DNA of 64,000 nt from Actinokineospora fastidiosa (GTDB lineage Bacteria > Actinomycetota > Actinomycetes > Mycobacteriales > Pseudonocardiaceae). Numbering within the stretch: position 1 is the stretch's first letter; each line of letters opens with the position of its first letter. Of the stretch, positions 35,874 through 43,938 are shown in pieces. The DNA is taken from positions 558,001 to 622,000 of the forward strand of contig NZ_BMRB01000001.1 in the NCBI RefSeq assembly GCF_014648415.1, written 5' to 3'. A program made the position numbers and the translations under genes. The notes beneath the pieces were generated by a model. The model was not told where the DNA came from and searched no databases. It saw nothing but the letters and a program-made list of their open reading frames with translations.

Positions 35874-38402
35874 TTGACCGCCGAGGCCCTGCCCGCCGAG
35901 TTGCGGCGTGCGATCGTGCAGATCGCCCGCACTCCGCGCCTGCTGGTCGCCTGCGACTACGACGGCACGCTCGCGCCCATCGTCGAGGACCCCGAGAACG
36001 CGCGGCCGCTGCCGGAGTCGGTGCACGCGCTGCGGGCGCTGGCCGGGCTGCACGAGACCACGGCCGCGGTCATCTCCGGGCGCGCCCTGCGCGACCTGGC
36101 CACGCTGTCGCGGCTGCCGTCGGAGGTCCACCTCGTCGGCTCGCACGGCTCGGAGTTCGACGTGGGCTTCGTGCACGCGATCGACGCCGACGCCCGGCGC
36201 CTGCACCGGCGGCTGGAGGCCGACCTGGCGATCCTGGTCGAGGGCGAGCCGGGCGTGCAGCTGGAGATCAAGCCCGCGAGCATCGCCGTGCACGTGCGCC
36301 GGGCCGAGCCGGACGTGGCCGCGCGCGTGCTGGACGCCGTCCGGAAGGGCCCGTGCACCTGGGACGGCGTGCACGTCACCGAGGGCAAGGCCGTCATCGA
36401 GCTGGCCGTCCTGCAGACCGACAAGGGCCACGCCCTGGACGTCCTGCGCCACCAGGCGGGCGCGACGGCGACCGTCTTCGTCGGCGACGACGTGACCGAC
36501 GAGAAGGCGTTCGCCCGGATCAGCGGGCCCGACCTGGGCATCAAGGTCGGCGAGGGCGTGTCGCTCGCCGGGTACCGCATCGACGACCCGACGACGGTGG
36601 CGACCGTCCTGGCGTTCCTGCTCGAGGAGCGCCGCGCGTGGCTGTACGGCGAGCAGGCCGTGCCGATCGAGCGGCTGACGATGCTGGCCAACGAGCGCTC
36701 CGTCGCCCTGGTGACGCCGGACGCGCGGCTGACCTGGCTGTGCCACCCCGAGCCGGACTCGGCGTCGGTGTTCGCCGACCTGCTGGGCGGGCCGGGCGCC
36801 GGGCACTTCAGCGTCTCGCCCGAGCGCGGCGGCCTCCCGCTCGGCCAGCGGTACCTGCCGGGCACGATGACCGTGGAGACCCGCTGGTCGGGGCTGCTGG
36901 TCACGGACTTCCTCGACAACGACGCCGACCCGTTCCGCACCGACATGACCCGGGTGCTGACCGGCAACGCGACCGCGCTGGTCGAGTTCGCGCCGCGCCC
37001 GGAGTTCGGGCAGGTGCAGGTGCGGCTGGAGGCGCGCGCCGACGGGCTGCTGGTGCAGGGCACCGGCGACCCGATCGCGCTGCGCTCGCCGGGCGTGCGC
37101 TGGGAGATCGTCTCCGACGGCATGCACGACACCGCCCGCGCGCGGGTCGAGCTGACCTCGGACGCGCCGGTGGTGTTCGAGCTGCGCTGCGGCACCGACG
37201 ACCTCGCGCCCAACCCGGTCCCGCTGGAGGAGCGCAAGGCCGTCGCCGGGACGTACTGGTCCAACTGGCTCGACACGCTCGTGCTGCCGCAGGTCGAGAA
37301 GGACCTGGTGGCCCGCTCCGCGCTGACCCTGCGCGGGCTCTGCCACGAGGAGACCGGCGCGATCATGGCGGCGGCGACGACGTCGCTGCCGGAGGAGATC
37401 GGCGGGATCCGCAACTGGGACTACCGGTACTGCTGGCTGCGCGACGCGTCGATGACGGCAAAGGCGTTGGTCTCGCTGGGGTCCACGGCCGAGGCCGAGG
37501 CGTTCCTGCGCTGGCTGCACGCGGTGCTGGCGACGCTGCCCGGCCCGGAGCGGCTGCACCCGCTCTACACGATCGCGGGCACGACGCTGCCGCCCGAGGC
37601 CGTGATCGACACGCTGCCCGGCTACGCGGGCTCGCGTCCCGTGCGCGTGGGCAACCTCGCCAACCAGCAGGTCCAGCTGGACGTGTTCGGGCCGGTCGTC
37701 GACCTGGTGGCCGCGCTGTCCGAAGTGCGGGGCTCGCTGACCGACGACGACTGGCGCATGGTCTGCGCCATGGCCGAGGCGGTGGCCCGGCGCTGGCACG
37801 AGCCCGACCACGGCATCTGGGAGGAGCGGCACCGGCCGCGCCACCACGTGTACTCCAAGGTGATGTGCTGGCTGACGATCGACCGCGCGCTCAAGCTGGG
37901 CAAGACCCACGGCCGCGCCATCGATCCCACCTGGGAGCCGCTGCGCGACGAGATCGCCACCGACGTGCTGACCAACGGGTGGAACGACGAGGTCCGCTCG
38001 TTCACCACCGCCTATGACGGCACCGACCTCGACGCGGCGACCCTGCTGATCGGCATGGTCGGCCTGATCGACCCCGCCGACGAGCGCTTCCAGGCCACGG
38101 TGACCGCCACCGAGGCCGAGCTGCGCAGCGGGTCCACGGTCTACCGCTACCACCGCGACGACGGCCTCCCCGGCGACGAGGGCGGCTTCCACCTGTGCGC
38201 GGCCTGGATGATCGAGGCCTACCTGCTGACCGGCAGGCGCACTGAGGCCGAGGACCTCTTCGCCCAGATCGTCGACGCCGCCGGACCCACCGGCCTGCTT
38301 CCCGAGGAGTACGACCCGGTGGCCGAACGGTCGCTGGGCAACCACCCCCAGGCGTACTCCCACCTGGGCCTGATCAGGTGCGCGCAACTCCTGTCCGCCT
38401 GA
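35874..38402 (+). CDS. Fusion of trehalose-6-phosphatase (OtsB) and GH15 trehalase
   Basis: 842 residues from a TTG start (35874) with AAGGAG 8 bases upstream. Residues about 1-255 are a HAD-type OtsB: VACDYDGTLAPI with the nucleophile Asp, VISGR, SHGSEF and VFVGDDVTDEKAF. Residues about 265-840 are a GH15 glucoamylase/trehalase: GTMTVETRWSGLLVTDFLD, then RNWDYRYCWLRDASM, and the acid residue region GLLPEEYDP with GNHPQAYSHLGL. It joins an enzyme that makes trehalose to one that breaks it. No frameshift or linker stop separates the halves. Confidence 0.92.
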   Translation: MTAEALPAELRRAIVQIARTPRLLVACDYDGTLAPIVEDPENARPLPESVHALRALAGLHETTAAVISGRALRDLATLSRLPSEVHLVGSHGSEFDVGFVHAIDADARRLHRRLEADLAILVEGEPGVQLEIKPASIAVHVRRAEPDVAARVLDAVRKGPCTWDGVHVTEGKAVIELAVLQTDKGHALDVLRHQAGATATVFVGDDVTDEKAFARISGPDLGIKVGEGVSLAGYRIDDPTTVATVLAFLLEERRAWLYGEQAVPIERLTMLANERSVALVTPDARLTWLCHPEPDSASVFADLLGGPGAGHFSVSPERGGLPLGQRYLPGTMTVETRWSGLLVTDFLDNDADPFRTDMTRVLTGNATALVEFAPRPEFGQVQVRLEARADGLLVQGTGDPIALRSPGVRWEIVSDGMHDTARARVELTSDAPVVFELRCGTDDLAPNPVPLEERKAVAGTYWSNWLDTLVLPQVEKDLVARSALTLRGLCHEETGAIMAAATTSLPEEIGGIRNWDYRYCWLRDASMTAKALVSLGSTAEAEAFLRWLHAVLATLPGPERLHPLYTIAGTTLPPEAVIDTLPGYAGSRPVRVGNLANQQVQLDVFGPVVDLVAALSEVRGSLTDDDWRMVCAMAEAVARRWHEPDHGIWEERHRPRHHVYSKVMCWLTIDRALKLGKTHGRAIDPTWEPLRDEIATDVLTNGWNDEVRSFTTAYDGTDLDAATLLIGMVGLIDPADERFQATVTATEAELRSGSTVYRYHRDDGLPGDEGGFHLCAAWMIEAYLLTGRRTEAEDLFAQIVDAAGPTGLLPEEYDPVAERSLGNHPQAYSHLGLIRCAQLLSA

Positions 38403-38481
38403 TTTCCCCATTCGGCCCATGCCTGATCCGCCCGATCGGTACCCTGTCGGGCGGATACAGGTGTTTGACGGGGAGGCACCC

Positions 38482-38952
38482 ATGCCGGATGGGACCGGTA
38501 CCGAGCCAACGACCGACCAGCCGCCCGCCGCGGGCGACCAGATCGACCAGCAGGTCAACATGATCACCGTGTTGGAGAACCTGCCGTTCCTCGGTCCCGC
38601 GGCCACGGCCATGTACTCCTCCGGCGGCGGCGGCGAAGGCGGCCGCTTCGCCATCTCCAGCCTCGCCGAACTCGACGCCCTGATCGCGCGCTGGGAAAGC
38701 ATCCTGGTGAAGATCGATGAGGGCGGTAGCAAGCTCGACGACGCACTCGCACACGTTCTCCCTCCTGCCGAAGACGCGCCCAGCAACTTCGAGGCTGAGA
38801 GGACCAAGGCCAGCCTCCAGGCCGCGTTGGACCACAACATCGTGATGTCCGACTACGCCAAGGGCTACATCGAGAAACTGAAGGCTGCCCGCGCGGACTA
38901 CGCCGGTACCGAAAGCGAGAACACCGCCACCGTCAACAACTCGGGAGCTTGA
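38482..38952 (+). CDS. ESX/PE-type helical secretion substrate
   Basis: 156 residues from the ATG at 38482, preceded by GGGGAGG; an ATG at 38419 adds a non-coding-like extension. The N-terminus is acidic/Pro-rich, followed by a Gly stretch (MYSSGGGGEGG) and a helical domain (SLAELDALIARWESILVKID to GYIEKLKAARADYAG). No signal peptide is present. Position directly before a DUF3558 lipoprotein and a PPE-like gene suggests a type VII secretion substrate; the family is not named with certainty. Confidence 0.65.
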   Translation: MPDGTGTEPTTDQPPAAGDQIDQQVNMITVLENLPFLGPAATAMYSSGGGGEGGRFAISSLAELDALIARWESILVKIDEGGSKLDDALAHVLPPAEDAPSNFEAERTKASLQAALDHNIVMSDYAKGYIEKLKAARADYAGTESENTATVNNSGA

Positions 38953-38958
38953 CCGACC

Positions 38959-39579
38959 ATGCCCACTCGGTTCATCGGAGCAGCCGTCGCCGCCCTCTGC
39001 GTGATCGGACTCAGCGCCTGCAGCGAGAGCGGAACTCCGACCCCTGGCGGTGATCGAGAAACGACGACCAATCCCCGCCCCACGAGCGGGTCGACCACGA
39101 CGACGGCCGAGAACGACCGCTATGGAGCGCCCTCCGTCGAGAATCCTCTGGACGCGACGAAACAGCTCAAAGATCCCTGCAGCTCACTGACCGCCGACCA
39201 GCAGCGTGCTCTGGGGAACCTCGAGGCGTTCGGCTCGGACCCGGAGGACACCGATCCCTCCTGCCTGTGGAAGACGCCGGACCTCGTCACCTTCGTGGTG
39301 TCGTACATCGTTCCCAACAAGAACGGGTTGGCTGACCTTTACCGAGGTCAGGAGCAGGGGCAGTGGGAGTACTGGGAGCCCACGACCGTGAACGGCTACC
39401 CGGCCGTCTACCAGCACGCCAGCGACAACCGGTCACGTGGTTACTGCACCATCTCGGTCGGTGTGACGGATCAGCTTCATTTCTCGGTTTTCAGCAGGCG
39501 GGCGGAGCCGAAGACCGCGTGTGACCAGGTCAAGGAAGTCGCCGCGGCAGTCGTCGACACCCTGAAGAACGGGGGCTGA
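38959..39579 (+). CDS. DUF3558 lipoprotein
   Basis: 206 residues. The signal peptide with lipobox LSAC (Cys about 21) is followed by a Thr-rich spacer and the DUF3558 core: DPCSSLTADQQRALG, DPSCLWKTPDLVTF, RGYCTISVGV and KTACDQVKEVA. It lies 6 bases after the helical ESX-type gene and 3 bases before the PPE-like gene. Membrane-anchored outside the cell; probably a partner or receptor of the secreted proteins, by context only. Confidence 0.87.
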   Translation: MPTRFIGAAVAALCVIGLSACSESGTPTPGGDRETTTNPRPTSGSTTTTAENDRYGAPSVENPLDATKQLKDPCSSLTADQQRALGNLEAFGSDPEDTDPSCLWKTPDLVTFVVSYIVPNKNGLADLYRGQEQGQWEYWEPTTVNGYPAVYQHASDNRSRGYCTISVGVTDQLHFSVFSRRAEPKTACDQVKEVAAAVVDTLKNGG

Positions 39580-39582
39580 GCC

Positions 39583-40875
39583 ATGTCGTTCCAGATGCAG
39601 TGCATGTCCGGCCAGGCGATCTACGACAACTTCGTCAACGGTCGGGGTGGGCAGGAGCTGAGCCAGGCGGCGACGAAGGTCGATTCCGCCAAGCAGGAGT
39701 ACGACCTGCTGGCATCGGAGATCCGGTCGCTGACCATTGACATGGAGGCGATCTGGGAGGGGCCTTCGGCCGGGGCGGCTCAGCGGGGTGCGGGGCCGTT
39801 GGCGGTGGAGCACGAGTTGGCGCAGCCGGAGCTGCACAACGTGCAGGATCTGACGCACCGGCAGGTGGAGTCCTACGACCAGGCCAAGAGCTCGGTGCAG
39901 CCGATCCCGAACGTGCCGGAGGAGCCGGGGTTCTGGGACAACGTGTGGAGCCTCGGCGGGGCGGGCGACGACTACGAGCAGCAGGTCGAGGCCAACCGCG
40001 CGGCCAATGAGAACAACGTCAAGGTCATGCAGGCCTACGAGAGCGCGTCGCTCCACAACGGCGAGAACATGCCCACGCAGTACGGGCAGATGCAGCCCGA
40101 CAACTCCCAGATCACCATCAACAAGCCCGGCGGTGGCGACGACGGCGACGGTGACGGGGGCGGCGACGACCGGCAGAACGTGACGCCGCCGAGCGGGAAC
40201 CCGGACGACAACGGGGGCAGCTGGGACACCGGCGGCAGGCCGCCGACGAACCCGAGCGGCTACGACCCGACCAACCCCAGCGGCTACCAGCCGCCGATCG
40301 GCGGCGGCGGGCCCTACCTGCCGGGCGGCCCCGGGCCCTACCAGCCCGGCCCCGGCCCGACGCCCGGACCCGGTCCTTACCCGGGCCCGTACCCCGGGCC
40401 GTACCCGCCGGGCGGGCCGGGGCAGAACCCGCCGAACGGGCGCGGTCCGAACGGGCCGGGCGGGCGTCCGCCGGGCTTCCCCGGCGGTCGGCCCCCGGGC
40501 ATCCCGGGCGGCGGTCCCGGTGGCAACCCCGCCACCCGAGGCCCCGGCGGGCCCGGGCTCGGCGGCTCCAGCGGCCTGCGCGGCGGTCCCGCCGGATTCG
40601 GCGCGGGCATGGGCGTCGGCGCCGAGGAGGCGCGCGGCGCGGGCCGGGGCGGCTTCGGCGGCGCGGGCGGCGCCGGTGGCATGGGCGCTGGCGGCATGGG
40701 CGCTGGCGGCGCCGGTGGCCGTGGCGGCGCGCCGATGGGCGGCGGCGCGGGCGGCGCCCGCGGCCAGGGTGGCGAGGACGAGGAGCACACGCGCGCGTCG
40801 TTCCTCGTGGAAGACGACCCGGACAGCCTGTTCGGGACCGACCAGATGACGGCCCCGCCGGTGATTGGGGAGTAG
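39583..40875 (+). CDS. PPE-like ESX protein with Pro/Gly-rich tail
   Basis: 430 residues. Residues about 1-165 are a helical domain with the WEG turn AIWEGPSAGAAQRGAGPL typical of PPE/WXG proteins. About 180-390 is low-complexity: Asp/Gly-rich, then PGP/YPG repeats (GPYPGPYPGPYPPGGPG) and Gly-Ala runs. The extreme C-terminus is conserved in actinobacterial PPE proteins (ASFLVEDDPDSLFGTDQMT, then APPVIG). The EspG chaperone gene follows 3 bases later. Probably secreted or surface-exposed. Confidence 0.82.
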   Translation: MSFQMQCMSGQAIYDNFVNGRGGQELSQAATKVDSAKQEYDLLASEIRSLTIDMEAIWEGPSAGAAQRGAGPLAVEHELAQPELHNVQDLTHRQVESYDQAKSSVQPIPNVPEEPGFWDNVWSLGGAGDDYEQQVEANRAANENNVKVMQAYESASLHNGENMPTQYGQMQPDNSQITINKPGGGDDGDGDGGGDDRQNVTPPSGNPDDNGGSWDTGGRPPTNPSGYDPTNPSGYQPPIGGGGPYLPGGPGPYQPGPGPTPGPGPYPGPYPGPYPPGGPGQNPPNGRGPNGPGGRPPGFPGGRPPGIPGGGPGGNPATRGPGGPGLGGSSGLRGGPAGFGAGMGVGAEEARGAGRGGFGGAGGAGGMGAGGMGAGGAGGRGGAPMGGGAGGARGQGGEDEEHTRASFLVEDDPDSLFGTDQMTAPPVIGE

Positions 40876-40878
40876 TAG

Positions 40879-41637
40879 GTGCTGGACAGGCCGCTCAAGC
40901 TGTCGGTCAACACCGTCGCCAGGACGGTGAAGGCTGAGGGGCTGGGACAGCTGCACCTCACCATCTCGCCGGAGGCCCTGTGGTTTCCCCGGGACGAGGA
41001 GCGCAGGGCCGAGCAGATGGCCCGCGACGAGCTCGCCCGCGCCGGTGGCATCGACCAGCGCGGGCGGGTCGACGCGGACATGCTCGCCGTGCTGGCGATG
41101 CTGTGCACGCCGCGCGCGGAGTTCTACGGGTGGATCAGCCAGGCGAAGCGGACGGTGGGCGTCCTGGTCGCGGTGACCGGGCGCACCGCCGTGCTGGTCA
41201 GGAACGACGACGGCGTGGTCTCGATCGTCCCGGTGAACCCGGAGGCCCCCGCGGAGGCGCTGGTCGCGCAGACGCCGGAGGTGCCGCCGGGGCGCGGGCA
41301 GGTGATCACGGTGTTCGGCGAGGACGTGCGCAGCGCCGCTGGCGGGCGGCAGCGCACGGCGACCGGCGTCGGCACCCGGCAGGCCCCGCCGCAGGTGCGG
41401 GAGGTCCAGCGCATCACCGAGCTGCCGACAACCGGCGGTGGGCAGTTGTTCACGGCCGTGCGCGACAGCGCGGGCCGCAGGCACAAGGTGCCCGCGCCGC
41501 TGCGCTACGCCGACACCGTGCAGGGCCGGTACCTGAACCTGGCGCTGCCCGGCGACCGCGTGCTCATCGGACCCGCCGACCGGCGGGCGCTCGCGCAGCG
41601 GCTTTACGAGATGCACCGCGGCCTGACGACGCGCTGA
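40879..41637 (+). CDS. EspG-family ESX secretion chaperone
   Basis: 252 residues from the GTG at 40879. Features of the EspG fold: LHLTISPEALWFPRD near the N-terminus, TPRAEFYGWISQAKRTVG and VLVAVTGRTAVLVRNDDG in the middle, and DTVQGRYLNLALPGDRVL and IGPADRRALAQRL at the C-terminus. EspG proteins bind PE/PPE heterodimers in the cytosol and deliver them to the ESX machinery. The gene directly follows the PPE-like gene. The core secretion genes eccB-eccE and mycP are absent here. Confidence 0.85.
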   Translation: MLDRPLKLSVNTVARTVKAEGLGQLHLTISPEALWFPRDEERRAEQMARDELARAGGIDQRGRVDADMLAVLAMLCTPRAEFYGWISQAKRTVGVLVAVTGRTAVLVRNDDGVVSIVPVNPEAPAEALVAQTPEVPPGRGQVITVFGEDVRSAAGGRQRTATGVGTRQAPPQVREVQRITELPTTGGGQLFTAVRDSAGRRHKVPAPLRYADTVQGRYLNLALPGDRVLIGPADRRALAQRLYEMHRGLTTR

Positions 41638-41753
41638 ACACGCCGCGCCGCCGTGCGTGTTCCCTTGGTCGCAATTAGGACACTCCTCTCACGACCCGCG
41701 AGTCCATCCCCTACCGTGTCGGCTGGTTCAGCCAATCGGGTAGGGGGTCGCAA

Positions 41754-42356
41754 GTGGACGGGCTCGGCATCGTCCTGCTGATCGTGGTGGCCGCGGCCAT
41801 CGGCGCGCTCATAGCGGGGCTCGTGGTGCGCAAACGGCAGCAGCGTCCACCGGCGGCCCCGGCCCCGCAGGACCCGTTCGCCGATTCCGACCACCACGCC
41901 GTCTACGGCGATCCGCGCTCCCTCAAGGCGGGCGACCTGGTCGAGCTGCGCGGCGTCTCCTACTCGGTGCGCGGCTCCGTGCGCTGCGACGAGGGCGGCT
42001 GGACCTGGTCGGAGCACCTGCTGGAGACCGCGACCGAGGAGCGGGTCTGGCTCTCCGTCGAGGAGGACCCCGACCTGGTCCTGGTGGCGTGGACCGAGAT
42101 CGACACCGAGCTGCGGCCCGGCCCCAAGACCCTCACCCTCGACGGCGTCGAGTACCGGTCTGACGAGAAGGGCACGGCGACCTACACCACCGAGGCGACC
42201 ACCGGCCTCAAGGACGGTTCCGTCCGCTACCACGACTACAAGAGCCGCGACCGGCTCCTCTCCTTCGAGTCCTACGGCGACGCCCCCTGGGAGGCGGCCA
42301 CGGGCGAGAAGCTGTCCACATACGACGTCAAGATCTTCCCGGCGGCCAACGGATGA
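41754..42356 (+). CDS. DUF4178 membrane-anchored protein
   Basis: 200 residues from a GTG. One N-terminal membrane helix (IVLLIVVAAAIGALIAGLVV, about 6-25) is followed by the DUF4178 domain (about 55-195: SLKAGDLVELRGVSYSVRG, GWTWSEHLLE, LSFESYGDAPWEAATGEK). It is the first gene of a five-gene overlapping operon ending in an aminopropyltransferase; its stop overlaps the next start (ATGA). The biochemical role of DUF4178 is unknown. Confidence 0.87.
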   Translation: MDGLGIVLLIVVAAAIGALIAGLVVRKRQQRPPAAPAPQDPFADSDHHAVYGDPRSLKAGDLVELRGVSYSVRGSVRCDEGGWTWSEHLLETATEERVWLSVEEDPDLVLVAWTEIDTELRPGPKTLTLDGVEYRSDEKGTATYTTEATTGLKDGSVRYHDYKSRDRLLSFESYGDAPWEAATGEKLSTYDVKIFPAANG

Positions 42357-42790
42357 GCACCAAGACCAAACCCAGGACCTGGTTCTGGATCGCGGGCATC
42401 TTCGCCGCGATCGCCGGGATCATCGCGATCACCATGTTCGCCCGCGGCACGTCCGTGCGCGACTACGTGGACAACACCTACACCCGCGCGGCGACCCTCG
42501 ACCAGGACGAGGAGATCGCCTACACCACGACTCAGGCGCCCAGCGCGGTCACCGCGGCCATCGTCGGCGCGTGGAAGCCGGTGTCGCAGTACGCCGACGC
42601 CAGCGGGGTGTACCTGCGCTACAACGACGACATGGTGCTGGTCCGCCCGCACAACGGCGGCAGCGTCATCCGCGTCGACGACGTCGACCGCGCCTACCGC
42701 CGCTACCACTCGCACGTCAGCGGGTATTGGGGCTGGACGTCCGGGCACGGCGAGTCCTTCCGCGGCCGGGGACCGGGGGCGGGCAAGTGA
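42353..42790 (+). CDS. DUF4247 membrane protein
   Basis: 145 residues. A single N-terminal membrane helix (FWIAGIFAAIAGIIAITMF, about 11-29) is followed by the DUF4247 domain: VRDYVDNTYTRAA, DASGVYLRYNDDMVLVRP, SVIRVDDVDRAYRRYHSHV. The C-terminal tail is Gly/Arg-rich. It overlaps both neighbours by 4 bases, so it is translated with DUF4178 and the next membrane protein. Extracytoplasmic topology is likely. Confidence 0.88.
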   Translation: MSTKTKPRTWFWIAGIFAAIAGIIAITMFARGTSVRDYVDNTYTRAATLDQDEEIAYTTTQAPSAVTAAIVGAWKPVSQYADASGVYLRYNDDMVLVRPHNGGSVIRVDDVDRAYRRYHSHVSGYWGWTSGHGESFRGRGPGAGK

Positions 42791-43509
42791 GCACCCAGCA
42801 GCAGACCAAGAAGGGCGGGGCCGCGGGCTGGATCATCACCGGCGTGATCCTCGTCGGCATCGTGCTGGCGATCATCGCTGGCGAGGGCGGCTTCGACTCC
42901 AGCGACAACGACACGAGCGTGCCCCCGCCGACCGCGCAGGAGACCGCCGACCTCGCCGCCCGGCTCGCCGAGGCCGAGAAGGCGCACGGCATCTGCTACG
43001 GCTGGGAGCTGTCCAGGTCGACCTACTCGACGCGGCCCGAGGACGTCGTCAGCATGGGCTCCAGCCGCGGCGCGGGCGTCTCGGCGCGCGAGTGCGACGA
43101 CTGGGTGATCCTGCAGGTCGGCGTCGAGTACACCAGCGCGAGCAGCGAGTCGGAGGACTCCGCCGCGATCGACGTGGACTCCTCCGACAGCCTCACCGGC
43201 AAGCATCCCTACTCCGGCGACCTGGAGCGCATGGGCGTCACCCGCGACGCCGCGCTGAACGACCCGGCGGCCACCACCGGCCTCGGCGTGCTGTCGCTGC
43301 CGCTGCTCATGGTGGAGGAGGGCGCGGCGCACGCGCTGCCCGCCACCCCGGCCGACGCGGCGCAGCCCACCCCGATCGGTCGCCCCGGGTCGGACTTCGT
43401 CGGCAACCACACCGGCGCGCTGATCGCGCTGGGCATCATCGGCGGAATCGCCCTGCTCTGCCTCATCATCGGCCTGATCATCCGCAAGCGCGGGAAAGAA
43501 GCGAGGTAA
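42787..43509 (+). CDS. Two-TM protein of unknown family in the DUF4178-SpeE operon
   Basis: 240 residues from the GTG at 42787, which overlaps the DUF4247 stop. Membrane helices at both ends (GWIITGVILVGIVLAIIAG, about 14-32; LIALGIIGGIALLCLIIGLII, about 213-233) enclose an acidic, Ser-rich extracytoplasmic domain with a Cys pair (GICYGWELS and ARECDDWVILQ). The cytoplasmic tail is short and basic. I do not recognise the family; the operon position suggests it works with DUF350 and the aminopropyltransferase. Confidence 0.75.
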   Translation: MSTQQQTKKGGAAGWIITGVILVGIVLAIIAGEGGFDSSDNDTSVPPPTAQETADLAARLAEAEKAHGICYGWELSRSTYSTRPEDVVSMGSSRGAGVSARECDDWVILQVGVEYTSASSESEDSAAIDVDSSDSLTGKHPYSGDLERMGVTRDAALNDPAATTGLGVLSLPLLMVEEGAAHALPATPADAAQPTPIGRPGSDFVGNHTGALIALGIIGGIALLCLIIGLIIRKRGKEAR

Positions 43510-43515
43510 CCACCC

Positions 43516-43938
43516 GTGTCCGAACTGCTGACCGGTCTGCTCGGCACCCTGGCCTACGCGGGTGCGGGCCTGGTGCTGATGGCCCTGGGCTACGTCCTGG
43601 TCGACGTGGCCACGCCGGGCAAGCTGGCCGACCTGATCTGGACCGAGCGCAACCGCAACGCCTCGATCCTGCTGTGCTCGGGCCTGCTCGGCATCGGCGT
43701 CATCCTCACCACGGCGATCCTGACCAGCGCCGACGACCTGGGCACCGGCCTGGCGAACACCGCCGTCTACGGCCTGCTCGGCCTGGCGATCATGGCGCTG
43801 TCGTTCATCATCATCGACGTGCTCACGCCCGGGAAGCTCGGCGAGGTCATCTGCGCCGAGGAGCACCACCCCGGCGTGTGGGTGTCGGCGGTGGCACACC
43901 TCGTCGTCGCCGTGGTGATCGCCGCCGCGATCACGTGA
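43516..43938 (+). CDS. DUF350 membrane protein
   Basis: 140 residues with four membrane helices arranged as a tandem duplication: GAGLVLMALGYVLVDVATPGK and later GLAIMALSFIIIDVLTPGK, each ending in the DUF350 signature D-x-x-TPGKL. It starts 6 bases after the previous gene and overlaps the next by 4 (GTGA). DUF350 is common beside spermidine-synthase-like genes; function unknown. Confidence 0.9.
   Translation: MSELLTGLLGTLAYAGAGLVLMALGYVLVDVATPGKLADLIWTERNRNASILLCSGLLGIGVILTTAILTSADDLGTGLANTAVYGLLGLAIMALSFIIIDVLTPGKLGEVICAEEHHPGVWVSAVAHLVVAVVIAAAIT

Noticed and set aside
35712..38840. Minus-strand open frame of over 1000 codons opposite the OtsB-GH15 gene
   Set aside because: Shadow of a clearly assigned plus-strand enzyme; the composition is that of an antisense frame.
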